This document shows positions 1 through 8,672 of a DNA stretch of 64,000 nt, piece after piece. The position numbers and the translations under genes are program-made. Every line of letters begins with the position of its first letter. The stretch's first letter is position 1. A model generated the notes under the pieces. It saw nothing but the letters and a program-made list of their open reading frames with translations, did no database searches and was not told the DNA's origin. The stretch comes from Bacteroidetes bacterium ADurb.Bin174 (GTDB lineage Bacteria; Bacteroidota; Bacteroidia; Bacteroidales; Paludibacteraceae). The stretch lies in the NCBI GenBank assembly GCA_002070265.1, contig MWCX01000093.1, positions 124,001 to 188,000 of the forward strand, read 5' to 3'.

Positions 1-1
1 T

Positions 2-892
2 ATTACCAAGGACAATGACATCAACGATGTAAACATCAATAAGAATTGGGGTAATACCATTATCATTAATCACTTAAATGGACTTTACACGCAAATCAGC
101 CATTTGAAAAAAGATAGCTTCAAAGTTAATATCGGAGATTATGTAACCAAGGGAACGGTGCTTGCTTCGTGTGGTAATTCCGGTCGCTCACCCGAACCGC
201 ATCTCCATTTTCAGGTGCAATTAAGTCCCGAAATCGGAGCGAAAACTCATCCCTACCCTTTTGGATATTATTTTGAAAAAACGAATGATAAGCCCATTCT
301 GCGAATGGGTGAAGTACCTGCAGAAAATTCTACTATTTACAATGTGGATAGTTTGGATTTAATCCACAACGCATTTAACTTTAAGCCGGGTAAAGAATTG
401 AATATCAGCTTTAACGGAGAAAAATTAAGCTGGATAGTGGCAACCAACGAATATAACCAAACTTATATTTTCTGTAAAAAATCAAAATCAACGGCATACT
501 TTGTCAACGACGGTACGATGTTTTATTTTACCGATTTTGAAGGACGAAAAAATTCGGCACTTTATACCTTTTATCGCAGTTGCTTCAAGCTTTTACTTGC
601 CGGAGAGCGAAGCATCAAAATCAAAGATCGCATCCCACTGTCGAAAGAATTACCCTTGGCTGTCAAATGGTTGCAAGATTTTATAGCACCGGTAGTTTTA
701 GTCAGTCAAGTTAATTTTTCATCACAACTGAATCAATTGGATAATCCGTATTATCCCGAACATGCCGAATTTGTCAATCGCGTTGAAGTTAAATCTTTCG
801 GAAAAAAGCAACCAGTGACAGAATATAAGATTGCAATTTCTCAATCAAAAATTGATATTAGATCGGAAAAACAGAACCTATGTATAGAATGA
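2..892 (+). CDS. M23 family metallopeptidase, 5' truncated by window edge
   Basis: The frame is open from base 2, so the gene starts outside the window. The visible start reads GNTIIINHLNGLYTQISHL, the beta-rich core of lysostaphin-like M23 zinc endopeptidases. It is followed by the metal-binding H-x-H in EPHLHFQ near codon 68. M23 enzymes cut peptidoglycan cross-bridges in the periplasm. About 220 further residues follow the catalytic core, with no domain I recognise; this tail is longer than usual and may be a binding module. The last 13 bp overlap the next gene, which implies translational coupling with the YaiO-like and TPR genes downstream. The peptidase family is clear; the substrate and the tail function are unknown. 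Confidence 0.85.
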   Translation: MTKDNDINDVNINKNWGNTIIINHLNGLYTQISHLKKDSFKVNIGDYVTKGTVLASCGNSGRSPEPHLHFQVQLSPEIGAKTHPYPFGYYFEKTNDKPILRMGEVPAENSTIYNVDSLDLIHNAFNFKPGKELNISFNGEKLSWIVATNEYNQTYIFCKKSKSTAYFVNDGTMFYFTDFEGRKNSALYTFYRSCFKLLLAGERSIKIKDRIPLSKELPLAVKWLQDFIAPVVLVSQVNFSSQLNQLDNPYYPEHAEFVNRVEVKSFGKKQPVTEYKIAISQSKIDIRSEKQNLCIE

Positions 893-2202
893 TTTTTATC
901 CTGATAATGACGTCTGTTTTTGGGGTAACAAAGGGACAGAAAACGCTCGTAAATACTCTGAATAATAATCCGCAAACTTATTATTACGATAGCCTTAGCT
1001 TTGCTCAGTATCAAAGACAGGATTACAAATCACTGATTGCTACATTAAAAGAAGCAGAACAGTTGGGTGTTACTTTTCCGTATTTGAATTACCGCAAAGC
1101 CATAGCTTATTACGAACTTAAAAACTATGCAGAAGCCGTAAAATGTTACGAAAAAGCTCTCTATGATGTGCCTAATGACCTGTTTTTGAAGGAAAGTCTA
1201 TACTCGGCTTATCTGCTTAGCGGACAAAGTGTAAAAGCTGATATTTTCGCTAAAACACTTCCAAAAATCAGTCAGGAGAATTTGGGTTTTTCCTCTTCAT
1301 TCGTCGATTTTATCCGTATTTCCGGTGGATATATTTTTAGCGATAATGATGAAAAAATGCGAAACAACATAGCCAATCTTGATACCATCAATCAGTATCA
1401 GGATATGATGTTGGGTGGAATAACGCTTGGATTCAATCTTTCTGACCGCGTGAAATTGAATGCAGGTTACAATTTGTTTAACACAAAATTTGAACGTTTC
1501 GCCCCAAACAGCCTACAACACAGTGATTTATTGTCGCAACATCAATTCAATCTCGGCATGGAATTTCATTTGAAAAATAATTTTTCATGGGGCTTTACCG
1601 GCGGATTTTATGCCATTGAAAAAAACAATAAATCAACTAATAGTACCTTAGATCGTGAACGAAGGTGGTCAATACCTTCTTCTCAATCAAATTTTTATAA
1701 TCTGTCTGCATTGGTTTTTTTTAGTAAAAGATTTACCTACGTGATGCCCGAAATTTCTTTTGCATACTCTGATTTTGCTTTTTCCAACCAGTTCCAATCC
1801 AAGCTACAACTGACTTATTATCCGTTTGGGAATTTAAATTTTTATGGAATTACTTCCGGAGCCATTATTCTAAATAATAATGAAAATAGAAGTAAGCAGA
1901 CCATTTTCTCTCAAAATTTAGGTGTTAAATTAGTTGGAAATATGTGGTTAGATGGCATGGTAAGTATAGGAAACCACCTGAATTACATTACAGACCGTTC
2001 TTTTGTCGTGTACGATACCTATGACCCGATCAAGTTTATTTCGAGTTTGAGTTTATCTTATTATTTCAAAAAAATAACAATTTCCGGCACTTACTCATGG
2101 ACCCAGCGAGAAGGTTGGGCATTCACAAATTATTACACGGAATTTTTAAAGTATAATTATAATAATCAATTAGTTAATCTTGCAATAAAATGGAATTTTT
2201 AA
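880..2202 (+). CDS. YaiO-like outer membrane beta-barrel protein with N-terminal TPRs
   Basis: 440 aa. The N-terminus (MYRMIFILIMTSVFGVTKG then Q) looks like a Sec signal peptide. Residues about 35-130 contain two or three TPR-like helical repeats (for example YRKAIAYYELKNYAEAVKCY). Residues about 150-440 are alternating aromatic/polar strands ending in WNF, the C-terminal phenylalanine typical of BAM-assembled barrels. This matches the YaiO-type layout. The gene overlaps the M23 peptidase by 13 bp upstream and the TPR gene by 13 bp downstream, so the three products probably act together at the envelope. The function of YaiO-like barrels is not well established. The barrel assignment rests on pattern, not alignment. 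Confidence 0.7.
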   Translation: MYRMIFILIMTSVFGVTKGQKTLVNTLNNNPQTYYYDSLSFAQYQRQDYKSLIATLKEAEQLGVTFPYLNYRKAIAYYELKNYAEAVKCYEKALYDVPNDLFLKESLYSAYLLSGQSVKADIFAKTLPKISQENLGFSSSFVDFIRISGGYIFSDNDEKMRNNIANLDTINQYQDMMLGGITLGFNLSDRVKLNAGYNLFNTKFERFAPNSLQHSDLLSQHQFNLGMEFHLKNNFSWGFTGGFYAIEKNNKSTNSTLDRERRWSIPSSQSNFYNLSALVFFSKRFTYVMPEISFAYSDFAFSNQFQSKLQLTYYPFGNLNFYGITSGAIILNNNENRSKQTIFSQNLGVKLVGNMWLDGMVSIGNHLNYITDRSFVVYDTYDPIKFISSLSLSYYFKKITISGTYSWTQREGWAFTNYYTEFLKYNYNNQLVNLAIKWNF

Positions 2203-2804
2203 AGAAAAATATAGCAATATTTATCTTGCTTGCGGTGTTTGGAGTTTCTGTTTCGGCACAGGTCAGTCCTTCCAAAGTTTTTGAAAACAGCTACGCCAAA
2301 GAAGCGTCCGGTGATTATCAAGGTGCTATCAATGACCTTGTTGGCTTAAATGGTTTCGATTACCATAAATCCCTTCGATTGGGTTGGCTCTATTATTTGG
2401 AGAAAAATTATGACGCAAGCATCCGATATTATCAGCAAGCTGCAAAGCTACGTCCGAAAGCTGTAGAAGCATTGCTTGGACTGTGTAATCCGCTCGAAGC
2501 ACAGAACAATATAGAACAGCTCGAAGCAACTTACAAAAAAATCCTCGCTATTGACCCGATGAATTCAAAAGTAAACTACGCTTTGGGTAATATTTATTAC
2601 TATCGGAAAAACTTTATGTTGGCAGAAAAGTACTTTGATTTGGTGGTTGACTCGTATCCTTTCGACTACTATTCCAATCTGATGGCAGGCTGGACAAAGT
2701 ATTTTTTAAATAAGAAAAATGAAGCTAAAATTCTGTTTAACACCGTTTTAATTATTTATCCAACTGATAAATCGGCACAAGACGGGTTGGATTTAATAAA
2801 GTAG
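2190..2804 (+). CDS. Periplasmic tetratricopeptide repeat protein
   Basis: 204 aa. A signal peptide is visible (KKNIAIFILLAVFGVSVSAQ). The rest is a run of TPR motifs, for example LGWLYYLEKNYDASIRYYQ, LEATYKKILAIDPMNSKVNY and LGNIYYYRKNFMLAEKYF, giving four to five repeats. TPR proteins are interaction scaffolds; here the likely partners are the barrel and the peptidase encoded just upstream. The start codon lies inside the end of the preceding gene (13 bp overlap, different frame), which supports one translationally coupled operon. No enzymatic motif is seen. The gene ends about 70 bp before the rubrerythrin gene, which has its own promoter. Confidence 0.8.
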   Translation: MEFLKKNIAIFILLAVFGVSVSAQVSPSKVFENSYAKEASGDYQGAINDLVGLNGFDYHKSLRLGWLYYLEKNYDASIRYYQQAAKLRPKAVEALLGLCNPLEAQNNIEQLEATYKKILAIDPMNSKVNYALGNIYYYRKNFMLAEKYFDLVVDSYPFDYYSNLMAGWTKYFLNKKNEAKILFNTVLIIYPTDKSAQDGLDLIK

Positions 2805-2809
2805 TAAGG

Positions 2810-2838
2810 TTTATATTTCTACTAAATATGTATCTTTG
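2810..2838 (+). promoter_or_regulatory. Bacteroidetes-type promoter of rubrerythrin
   Basis: TATCTTTG at 2831-2838 is a perfect match to the Bacteroidetes -7 box TAnnTTTG. TTTA at 2810-2813 lies 17 bp upstream, one base from the TTTG -33 box. The predicted start of transcription near 2845 leaves a leader of roughly 37 nt before the ATG at 2882. Confidence 0.7.
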
Positions 2839-2881
2839 TAGACTTAATTTTATTAATCATAATTTTTAAATATAAGTGTTT

Positions 2882-3460
2882 ATGAAAAGTATTAAAGGAA
2901 CTCAAACAGAAAAAAATCTGTTAAAATCATTTGCCGGAGAGTCTCAAGCGAGAATGCGTTACACTTATTTTGCAAAAGAGGCTGATAAAGAAGGCTACAA
3001 GCAAATTGCAGCTATTTTCATGGAAACTGCTGAGCAGGAAAAAGAACACGCAAAACGCATGTTTAAATACTTAGAAGGCGGAATGGTTGAAATTACTTCA
3101 ACTTATCCGGCAGGAGTTATCGGAACTACAGCCGAAAACTTGAAAGCTGCTGCTGCAGGAGAAAATGAAGAGTGGACAGAACTTTATCCAATGTTTGCTG
3201 ACATAGCAGAAAAAGAGGGATTCAAAGAAATCGCGACCATGTACAGAATGATAGCGAAAGCCGAAGCAATGCATGAAGAACGCTACCTGAAACTGTTGCA
3301 ACGTGTGAAAGATGAAACCGTATTTTCTCGTGATGGGGAAATTGAATGGCAATGTCGCAATTGCGGATATGTTCATAAAGGTAAAAACGCACCGCAAACC
3401 TGTCCCGCTTGCCTGCATCCACAGGCCTATTTTGAGCCTAAATGTGATAAGTATTATTGA
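2882..3460 (+). CDS. rbr: Rubrerythrin
   Basis: 192 aa from the ATG at 2882. An in-frame GTG six bases upstream exists, but MKSIKGTQTEKNL is the usual family start. Rubrerythrin is a cytoplasmic non-haem diiron peroxidase that reduces hydrogen peroxide in anaerobes. The ferritin-like four-helix domain carries the expected diiron ligands E20, E53, H56, E94, E97, E128 and H131. The C-terminal rubredoxin-like domain has its four cysteines at 158, 161, 174 and 177 (CRNC and CPAC). Length and domain order are normal. It is transcribed alone, between its own promoter and a strong terminator, and fits an anaerobic or microaerophilic host. Confidence 0.97.
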   Translation: MKSIKGTQTEKNLLKSFAGESQARMRYTYFAKEADKEGYKQIAAIFMETAEQEKEHAKRMFKYLEGGMVEITSTYPAGVIGTTAENLKAAAAGENEEWTELYPMFADIAEKEGFKEIATMYRMIAKAEAMHEERYLKLLQRVKDETVFSRDGEIEWQCRNCGYVHKGKNAPQTCPACLHPQAYFEPKCDKYY

Positions 3461-3468
3461 TTTCTTCT

Positions 3469-3509
3469 CTTCATTTTTTGTCTTGACACAAAAAAACGAA
3501 ACAAAAAAG
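3469..3509 (+). repeat. Dispersed intergenic repeat, copy 1
   Basis: This segment contains TTTTGTCTTGACACAAAAAA followed by ACGAAACAAAAAA. The same sequence with few differences lies in inverted orientation at about 14187-14232. Both copies sit next to hairpins at gene 3' ends. It looks like a short non-coding dispersed repeat. Confidence 0.6.
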
Positions 3510-3547
3510 ACAGCTACTGCTCATTGAGGGTGGTAGCTGTTTTTTGT
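3510..3547 (+). terminator. Rho-independent terminator after rubrerythrin
   Basis: An 8-bp stem ACAGCTAC (3510-3517) pairs with GTAGCTGT (3533-3540) and is followed by a run of T. It is a standard intrinsic terminator 50 bp past the rubrerythrin stop. Confidence 0.85.
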
Positions 3548-3590
3548 CTAACAATATGAGGCACCGTCAAAATATTAATATAAAATTGAA

Positions 3591-3598
3591 TATATTTG
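3591..3598 (+). promoter_or_regulatory. -7 box upstream of the TRIC-like channel gene
   Basis: TATATTTG at 3591-3598 matches TAnnTTTG exactly. No clear TTG is seen at the -33 distance. The implied leader before the ATG at 3695 is about 90 nt, with no obvious structured element. Confidence 0.5.
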
Positions 3599-3694
3599 TG
3601 GATTGATTTTTAAATATAGTTCAGAACAACTCGATCAGAGTATTAATTCAGATAACCATTGTAAAAAACACACAAACAATAAACTTATAAAACT

Positions 3695-4393
3695 ATGTTT
3701 GAAATGTTATTTGGAATATCACTAATAGACTATATCAGAGAGAATTATATCGTACTATTAGATCACGCGGGTACATTTGCATTCGCTTTAAGTGGAATTC
3801 AACTGGCTGCCGAAAAAAAATTCGATTGGTTTGGAGCCTATGTGGTGGGATTGGTTACTGCAATTGGCGGTGGAACTACCCGCGATTTATTGTTAGGTGT
3901 AACTCCTTTTTGGATGTCAAACAGTTCCTATTTAATCGTGACGGCAGTAGCTCTGTTTTCATTTGTTGCTCTTAAGAGATTCATTTTCAGATTAAACAAA
4001 GCCCTGTTTTTGTTTGATGCCATCGGTCTCGGACTATTTACAGTGGCCGGAATAGAAAAAACCCTGGCTGTAGGTTATCCATTTTGGGTTGCCATTATTA
4101 TGGGTATGATCACAGGCTCGGTTGGAGGTTTGATCAGAGATGTTTTAATCAACGAAATGCCCCTTATATTACGTAGAGATATATACGCAACAGCTTGTAT
4201 TGCCGGAGGTCTCGTGTTTGCATTGTGTTACTGGCTCGAAGTAGACCGTGCTTTGATTGACCTTATTTCAGCTTTTACAGTAATACTGATCAGATTTATT
4301 GCTGTTAAGTATAAAATTCAACTCCCAACAGCAAAATACGGGGATATAAAGATCGATAAGAAAATTTTCAGACCAAAAAATAAAACAAAATGA
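3695..4393 (+). CDS. TRIC/UPF0126 family membrane channel (YicG-like)
   Basis: 232 aa, about seven hydrophobic segments. Two internally repeated halves are visible, each with the family glycine motif: GGGTTRD at 58-64 and GGLIRD at 144-149. This is the UPF0126 family, whose structures show trimeric cation channels related to eukaryotic TRIC proteins; inner membrane. The stop overlaps the start of the urea-channel gene by 4 bp (ATGA), so the two are co-translated. The pairing hints at linked control of ion and solute balance, but no physiological role can be read from sequence. Confidence 0.88.
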   Translation: MFEMLFGISLIDYIRENYIVLLDHAGTFAFALSGIQLAAEKKFDWFGAYVVGLVTAIGGGTTRDLLLGVTPFWMSNSSYLIVTAVALFSFVALKRFIFRLNKALFLFDAIGLGLFTVAGIEKTLAVGYPFWVAIIMGMITGSVGGLIRDVLINEMPLILRRDIYATACIAGGLVFALCYWLEVDRALIDLISAFTVILIRFIAVKYKIQLPTAKYGDIKIDKKIFRPKNKTK

Positions 4394-5286
4394 GTTTGAA
4401 ATTCAACTCTAAAAACGGCCTGCTGCACAAATCCACAGCCATTATCTCCGTAATTCTTAAAGGACTTGGACAAATCATGCTTCAGGAAAACAGCATGACC
4501 GGTTTGCTGTTTCTGATTGGGATTTTCTATGGCTCGCTTGCCATGGGCTTTGCCGCACTTTTGGCAACCGTATGCGGAACTGCCATTGCTTATCTGCTGA
4601 AATACGATCAAACAGAAATCAATCAGGGACTTTACGGGTTCAGCGCTGCATTGGTTGGAGTGGCAGTGATGCTGTTCTTAAAACCGGTATTTTGGTCTTG
4701 GGTCATTGTTGTAATAGGTGCGGTGTTGGCAGCAATCTTACAGCACTTTTTTATAAAACGAAAATTTCCCGCCTATACCCTACCCTTTGTGTTAGTGACC
4801 TGGCTGATACTATTCGTCTGCAATCTGCTTAATAGCGATTTATTTGCAGTATCCGTGCCTGCCATCGCACAAGCAAGTGACTCACTAACTGACGGATTTA
4901 AAAGCTTCGGACAAGTGATCTTTCAAAGTAGCTTGTTATCAGGTATATTATTCTTTTTGGCAGTCTTTATCAACTCACCGATTTCGGCCCTATACGGACT
5001 TGCAGCAGCAATTATTTCCGCCATTTTAGCATTTTACGTCTCTATACCTGTTAATGATATCAACCTCGGACTTTACGGCTTTAATGCGGTTTTATGTGCT
5101 ATTGTCTTTGCAGGACCACAAGTCAAGGATGGTATATGGGTATTGATTTCACTTGTGCTTGCCCTCGCCATCAGTCTGTTGATGCTAAAAATAGGGATTA
5201 CAAAACTTACATTCCCATTTGTTTTGGCTACTTGGGTGACTTTATTTCTGAAAAACAGAATACGAAAACCTGAAAAAGCAGTTTGA
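4390..5286 (+). CDS. Urea transporter (UT family)
   Basis: 298 aa, highly hydrophobic, with the two homologous halves of the urea-transporter fold. Each half has the characteristic NQGLYGFSAALVG or NLGLYGFNAVLCA motif after an amphipathic stretch, near residues 77 and 224. UT proteins are passive urea channels in the inner membrane. No urease genes are in the window, so nitrogen use or osmotic roles remain open. ATGA overlap with the TRIC-like gene indicates one transcript. An M20 amidohydrolase lies 6 kb away but is not linked. Confidence 0.9.
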   Translation: MSLKFNSKNGLLHKSTAIISVILKGLGQIMLQENSMTGLLFLIGIFYGSLAMGFAALLATVCGTAIAYLLKYDQTEINQGLYGFSAALVGVAVMLFLKPVFWSWVIVVIGAVLAAILQHFFIKRKFPAYTLPFVLVTWLILFVCNLLNSDLFAVSVPAIAQASDSLTDGFKSFGQVIFQSSLLSGILFFLAVFINSPISALYGLAAAIISAILAFYVSIPVNDINLGLYGFNAVLCAIVFAGPQVKDGIWVLISLVLALAISLLMLKIGITKLTFPFVLATWVTLFLKNRIRKPEKAV

Positions 5287-5366
5287 TACTCAAAAAACGG
5301 CGGTGTCTCAGAAGTGTCCGACTACTACGTTAATTTCTAATTAGTATAATTATTACCCCGCAATTA

Positions 5367-5972
5367 TTATTTCGGGAAACCTACGGTCTGTGCTAACAGC
5401 ACCTCTTGAGATTTAGACAATTGCAATAAGCCATGAAGTTCATCCTTATCGAAAGAACCTCTCGCAACCGTTGCTAGTCCCTCTGAAGCACAATAGAGAT
5501 AAATATTTTGCGAAATATATCCACAGTTTGTGTAGGAGTATTGTTGGCTTGCCGCTTTTTCCATATCACCGACAATCATAATATTAAGCGGTGCATCGTA
5601 CACATAATCTTGTAGTCCTGCGCTTTTTCTATGATCACCATTTTTTACCAAAGTAAGCTTATGTTCCTTTGCATTGTAAAAATAGACACCCTTTTTTGAA
5701 ATTACATAAAGCTCTAACTCCTGACGATTCATAGCTGTGGGAACTGTTCGTTTGTCTTCCCTATTGAAGCCGTTGGCAGCCCATAATAAATTAGATAATT
5801 GCTGATCAGAGAGATCCTTCTCTGAAAACGAACGAGTTGATTTTCGCTCATTTAATGATTTCATCAAAGGTTGTCCGCCACTCCTATCGGGAGCCGGTAA
5901 TTTAATTTCTTGTGCGTTCATACTACAATATCCTATACAGATTAAAATAATTGATAAAATTTTTGTTTTCAT
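5367..5972 (-). CDS. SagB/ThcOx-type nitroreductase family protein, exported
   Basis: 201 aa. A signal peptide (KTKILSIILICIGYCSMNAQ) precedes a nitroreductase fold. Visible features are NERKSTRSFSEKDLSDQQLS (FMN phosphate-binding arginines), LLWAANGFNR and a C-terminal YCASEGLATVARGSF. SagB/ThcOx relatives are FMN-dependent oxidoreductases. Here the signal peptide suggests a periplasmic enzyme with unknown substrate, as in many Bacteroidetes. It is convergent with the urea-channel gene and divergent from the DUF389 gene. No cyclodehydratase or precursor peptide gene is nearby, so a role in peptide heterocycle formation is unlikely. Confidence 0.85.
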   Translation of the reverse strand: MKTKILSIILICIGYCSMNAQEIKLPAPDRSGGQPLMKSLNERKSTRSFSEKDLSDQQLSNLLWAANGFNREDKRTVPTAMNRQELELYVISKKGVYFYNAKEHKLTLVKNGDHRKSAGLQDYVYDAPLNIMIVGDMEKAASQQYSYTNCGYISQNIYLYCASEGLATVARGSFDKDELHGLLQLSKSQEVLLAQTVGFPK

Positions 5973-6074
5973 ATTTGATTGAATTAAATTTTTATAAAAA
6001 GCAGGCCTAATATAAGAGTTTTATTTGAAAAATAAAAAAACGAAGCAAAAAAGTTAAGACTACGCCCGCTTCGC

Positions 6075-6102
6075 TTGAAAAATAAACTTTTTATTAACTT
6101 TG
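6075..6102 (+). promoter_or_regulatory. Promoter of the DUF389 gene
   Basis: TTG at 6075-6077 and TAACTTTG at 6095-6102, spaced 17 bp, match the Bacteroidetes -33/-7 pair. The promoter lies upstream of the ATG at 6132 and therefore argues against the longer reading that begins at 6075. Confidence 0.75.
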
Positions 6103-6131
6103 TCGCATTAACATTTATAAACTGGATAGAT

Positions 6132-7451
6132 ATGAAAGAAGAATTACTAAAGTATTTGCGCTATTTCAATATGATGGATGAACGGGAAGATTTTGAAGCC
6201 ATCCATCAGGAGGTCGAAAAAGGTACTGTCTTTAAGGGAACTAATCTCTGGATTCTGATTTGTGCTATTTTAGTAGCCTCTGTGGGGTTGAACATGAACT
6301 CAACTGCGGTGATAATCGGTGCTATGCTTATTTCACCACTGATGGGACCGATTAACGGAATGGGCTACAGTCTGGCAACCTATGATTTTGATTTATTCAA
6401 AAAATCCGTTAAAAATTTAACTTTTGCCATATTGGTGAGCTTGCTTACCTCGGCACTCTATTTTTTTATATCACCGGTCAGCTCTGCCCATTCGGAACTT
6501 TTAGCACGTACCAGTCCTACAATTTATGATGTGTTTATTGCCTTGTTTGGTGGTGTGGCAGGTATGCTTGCTTTGAGTAGTAAGCTCAAGGGCAATGTAA
6601 TTCCCGGAGTTGCAATTGCTACGGCCTTGATGCCGCCTATCTGTACAGCGGGCTACGGATTGGCTACATTGCAGTTCAGTTTCTTTTTTGGCGCTTTGTA
6701 TCTTTTTACCATTAATACTGTATTTATAGCCGTAGGTTCATTAGTGGTTTCGCAAGTCTTGAAGTTCCCTATTCGCAATATGGTGGACAAAGTGCGATCA
6801 AAAAAGATAAATCGTTATATCACGGCTACACTTTTGGTTACAACCATTCCAAGCGTTTATTTTGGTTACCAACTGGTGCAAAATGAAAATTTTTCTAACA
6901 ATGCCAAACGTTTGGTAGAAAAAGTTTCAGTACAGGAAAGATCATATTTGATTGAAAATCAGATAAATGTTAACAATAAAAGTATTCAACTGATTTATTC
7001 AGGTTACGGAGTTTCCGATGATGCCAAATCAACAATCAAACAAAAAGCTTTAGCATTGGATATTGATACCTCTAAATTGACTATTCTAAGCGCAACAGAT
7101 GTGGATATCCTGCGTGAAGAAGCTCAGAAAATTCAATCGGAAACGGATGTTATTTCCAACCAGTTGATTGCAACTCAATTTGCTTTAAATCAAGCAGAGG
7201 CAAGCCTGGACAGCATCAAAGATATTGACCTCAAAGGGAAAGTGATTTTAAATGAACTGAAAGAATTTTATCCGCAAATTTTATCCTGTGCTTACACCAT
7301 TACTTTTATTCATCCCGATACCACAAAAATACCCTTAGTCATTTACACATCAAATACCGTATTAAACAGAAACGATAGAAATAAAATTATCAACTGGACA
7401 AAATCCCGGTTAAAAGATGAAACAGCGAAAGTCTATTTTGAAAAAGAGTGA
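6132..7451 (+). CDS. DUF389 family membrane protein
   Basis: 439 aa from the ATG at 6132 (MKEELLKYLRYFNMMDERED). The in-frame upstream start at 6075 would place the promoter inside the gene. About six membrane segments fill residues 45-260. The family signatures are NSTAVIIGAMLISPLMGPI and ATALMPPICTAGYGLA. The C-terminal 170 residues are soluble and helical. DUF389 proteins are conserved inner-membrane proteins of unknown function. The CorA gene follows 51 bp later on the same strand, which may indicate cotranscription and a link to divalent-cation handling; that link is inference. Confidence 0.88.
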   Translation: MKEELLKYLRYFNMMDEREDFEAIHQEVEKGTVFKGTNLWILICAILVASVGLNMNSTAVIIGAMLISPLMGPINGMGYSLATYDFDLFKKSVKNLTFAILVSLLTSALYFFISPVSSAHSELLARTSPTIYDVFIALFGGVAGMLALSSKLKGNVIPGVAIATALMPPICTAGYGLATLQFSFFFGALYLFTINTVFIAVGSLVVSQVLKFPIRNMVDKVRSKKINRYITATLLVTTIPSVYFGYQLVQNENFSNNAKRLVEKVSVQERSYLIENQINVNNKSIQLIYSGYGVSDDAKSTIKQKALALDIDTSKLTILSATDVDILREEAQKIQSETDVISNQLIATQFALNQAEASLDSIKDIDLKGKVILNELKEFYPQILSCAYTITFIHPDTTKIPLVIYTSNTVLNRNDRNKIINWTKSRLKDETAKVYFEKE

Positions 7452-7502
7452 CTTTATATTGCATATATAACTAACTATGTAGCAACAATTAACTGAAAAA
7501 TC

Positions 7503-8603
7503 ATGAGAAAAATCAGGCAAAACAAATCAATGAAATTCTTCAATCCCTCCCCTTTTATATCGGCTCTTAATCGAAAAAAGAACGATCCGAGGGAGTTTAC
7601 CTTTACCGGGGATTTAAAGGTCAATGAATTAGCTATCCAACTATTTAAGTACAGCAAAGAAGGCTGTGATGAAATAAGTAATATCTCACCGGAGAACATC
7701 AATGCATTTAAAAAAGATGGAAATAATTACTGGTTAAACATTTATGGCTTAAGTGATACGGAATCCATCGTTTCAATTTGTGAAAAACAAGGTATCCATA
7801 GTTTAGTGATTCAAGATATTCTTGATGTTGATCAAAGACCTAAATTTCAAGAATTTGAAAATTATTCTTTCCTGACTTTAAAATCAATTGCCCCTTCCGA
7901 AGAAGAGATGATAACAGAACAAATCAGTTTTGTTTTCGGAGCAAACCATTTGATCTCTTTTCAGGAGAGAAAGGCAGACTTCTTTGAACACATAAGAATC
8001 AGGCTAAGAGAAAACAAAGGAATTTTAAGAGAGCGTGCCGTGGATTATTTGCTTTACACAATGCTTGAATCAATTCTTGACAATTATTTCAAAGCCCTTA
8101 CGAAATTGGATGAGGAGATTGAAAAATTTGACTTCATGAACACTAAAAAGGAACCATCCCCCAATGCGCTTGAAATCATAGAGAATGATAAAAAATTGGT
8201 TGCTTTTATCAAGAAATCTATTCTGCCCATCAAGGAATTTACTCAGATGGTTGAGCGTGGCGAATGTCAATTTATTGAGAAAAAACACATCAAGTATTTT
8301 TCCGAAATTAAGGATTTGTGTTTGACTTTGATTGATAATTGCGATATAATTCTTTCATCGCTGGAAAGTGAAACAAATTTATTTTTTTCTATGCAAGGGC
8401 ATCGCATGAATCAAGTGATGAAAACTCTTACAATCGTTTCAACCATATTTATTCCTTTGACCTTTATTGCAGGTGTTTACGGAATGAACTTTTTGTATAT
8501 GCCTGAACTTAAATGGAAATACGGTTATTTGGGAATATGGTTGATTATTATTTGTATTTCCTTCGGAATGATTGTATTTTTTCGCAAAAAGAAGTGGTTT
8601 TGA
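7503..8603 (+). CDS. corA: CorA-type magnesium/cobalt transporter
   Basis: 366 aa. A long cytoplasmic alpha/beta funnel domain (1-300) is followed by two C-terminal membrane helices. The signature YGMN sits at residues 326-329 (GVYGMNF), at the end of the first helix, where it forms the selectivity filter in CorA pentamers. The C-terminus is basic (FRKKKWF), as usual. An alternative ATG lies nine codons in (MKFFNPSP). The protein transports Mg2+, and often Co2+ or Ni2+, through the inner membrane. It is downstream of DUF389 and closed by a strong hairpin shared with the convergent MFS gene. Confidence 0.95.
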   Translation: MRKIRQNKSMKFFNPSPFISALNRKKNDPREFTFTGDLKVNELAIQLFKYSKEGCDEISNISPENINAFKKDGNNYWLNIYGLSDTESIVSICEKQGIHSLVIQDILDVDQRPKFQEFENYSFLTLKSIAPSEEEMITEQISFVFGANHLISFQERKADFFEHIRIRLRENKGILRERAVDYLLYTMLESILDNYFKALTKLDEEIEKFDFMNTKKEPSPNALEIIENDKKLVAFIKKSILPIKEFTQMVERGECQFIEKKHIKYFSEIKDLCLTLIDNCDIILSSLESETNLFFSMQGHRMNQVMKTLTIVSTIFIPLTFIAGVYGMNFLYMPELKWKYGYLGIWLIIICISFGMIVFFRKKKWF

Positions 8604-8646
8604 AACATCACCCAATCCTCTCAAAACAAGAAGATTGGGTGATGTT
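8604..8646. terminator. Bidirectional hairpin terminator between corA and the MFS gene
   Basis: A perfect 14-bp inverted repeat, AACATCACCCAATC (8604-8617) and GATTGGGTGATGTT (8633-8646), lies between two convergent genes. It probably terminates both transcripts. Confidence 0.8.
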
Positions 8647-8672
8647 AATAATTCTATTTTGAAGACAAAGTA

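Noticed and set aside
3312..3527. 71-codon plus-strand frame overlapping the end of rubrerythrin
   Set aside because: It lies in another frame of a clear gene, with the terminator in its 3' part; a shadow frame.
5298..5322. GGTGTCTCAGAAGTGTCCGACT resembling a sequence at 13691-13713
   Set aside because: The match is short and imperfect; possibly another dispersed repeat but too weak to call.
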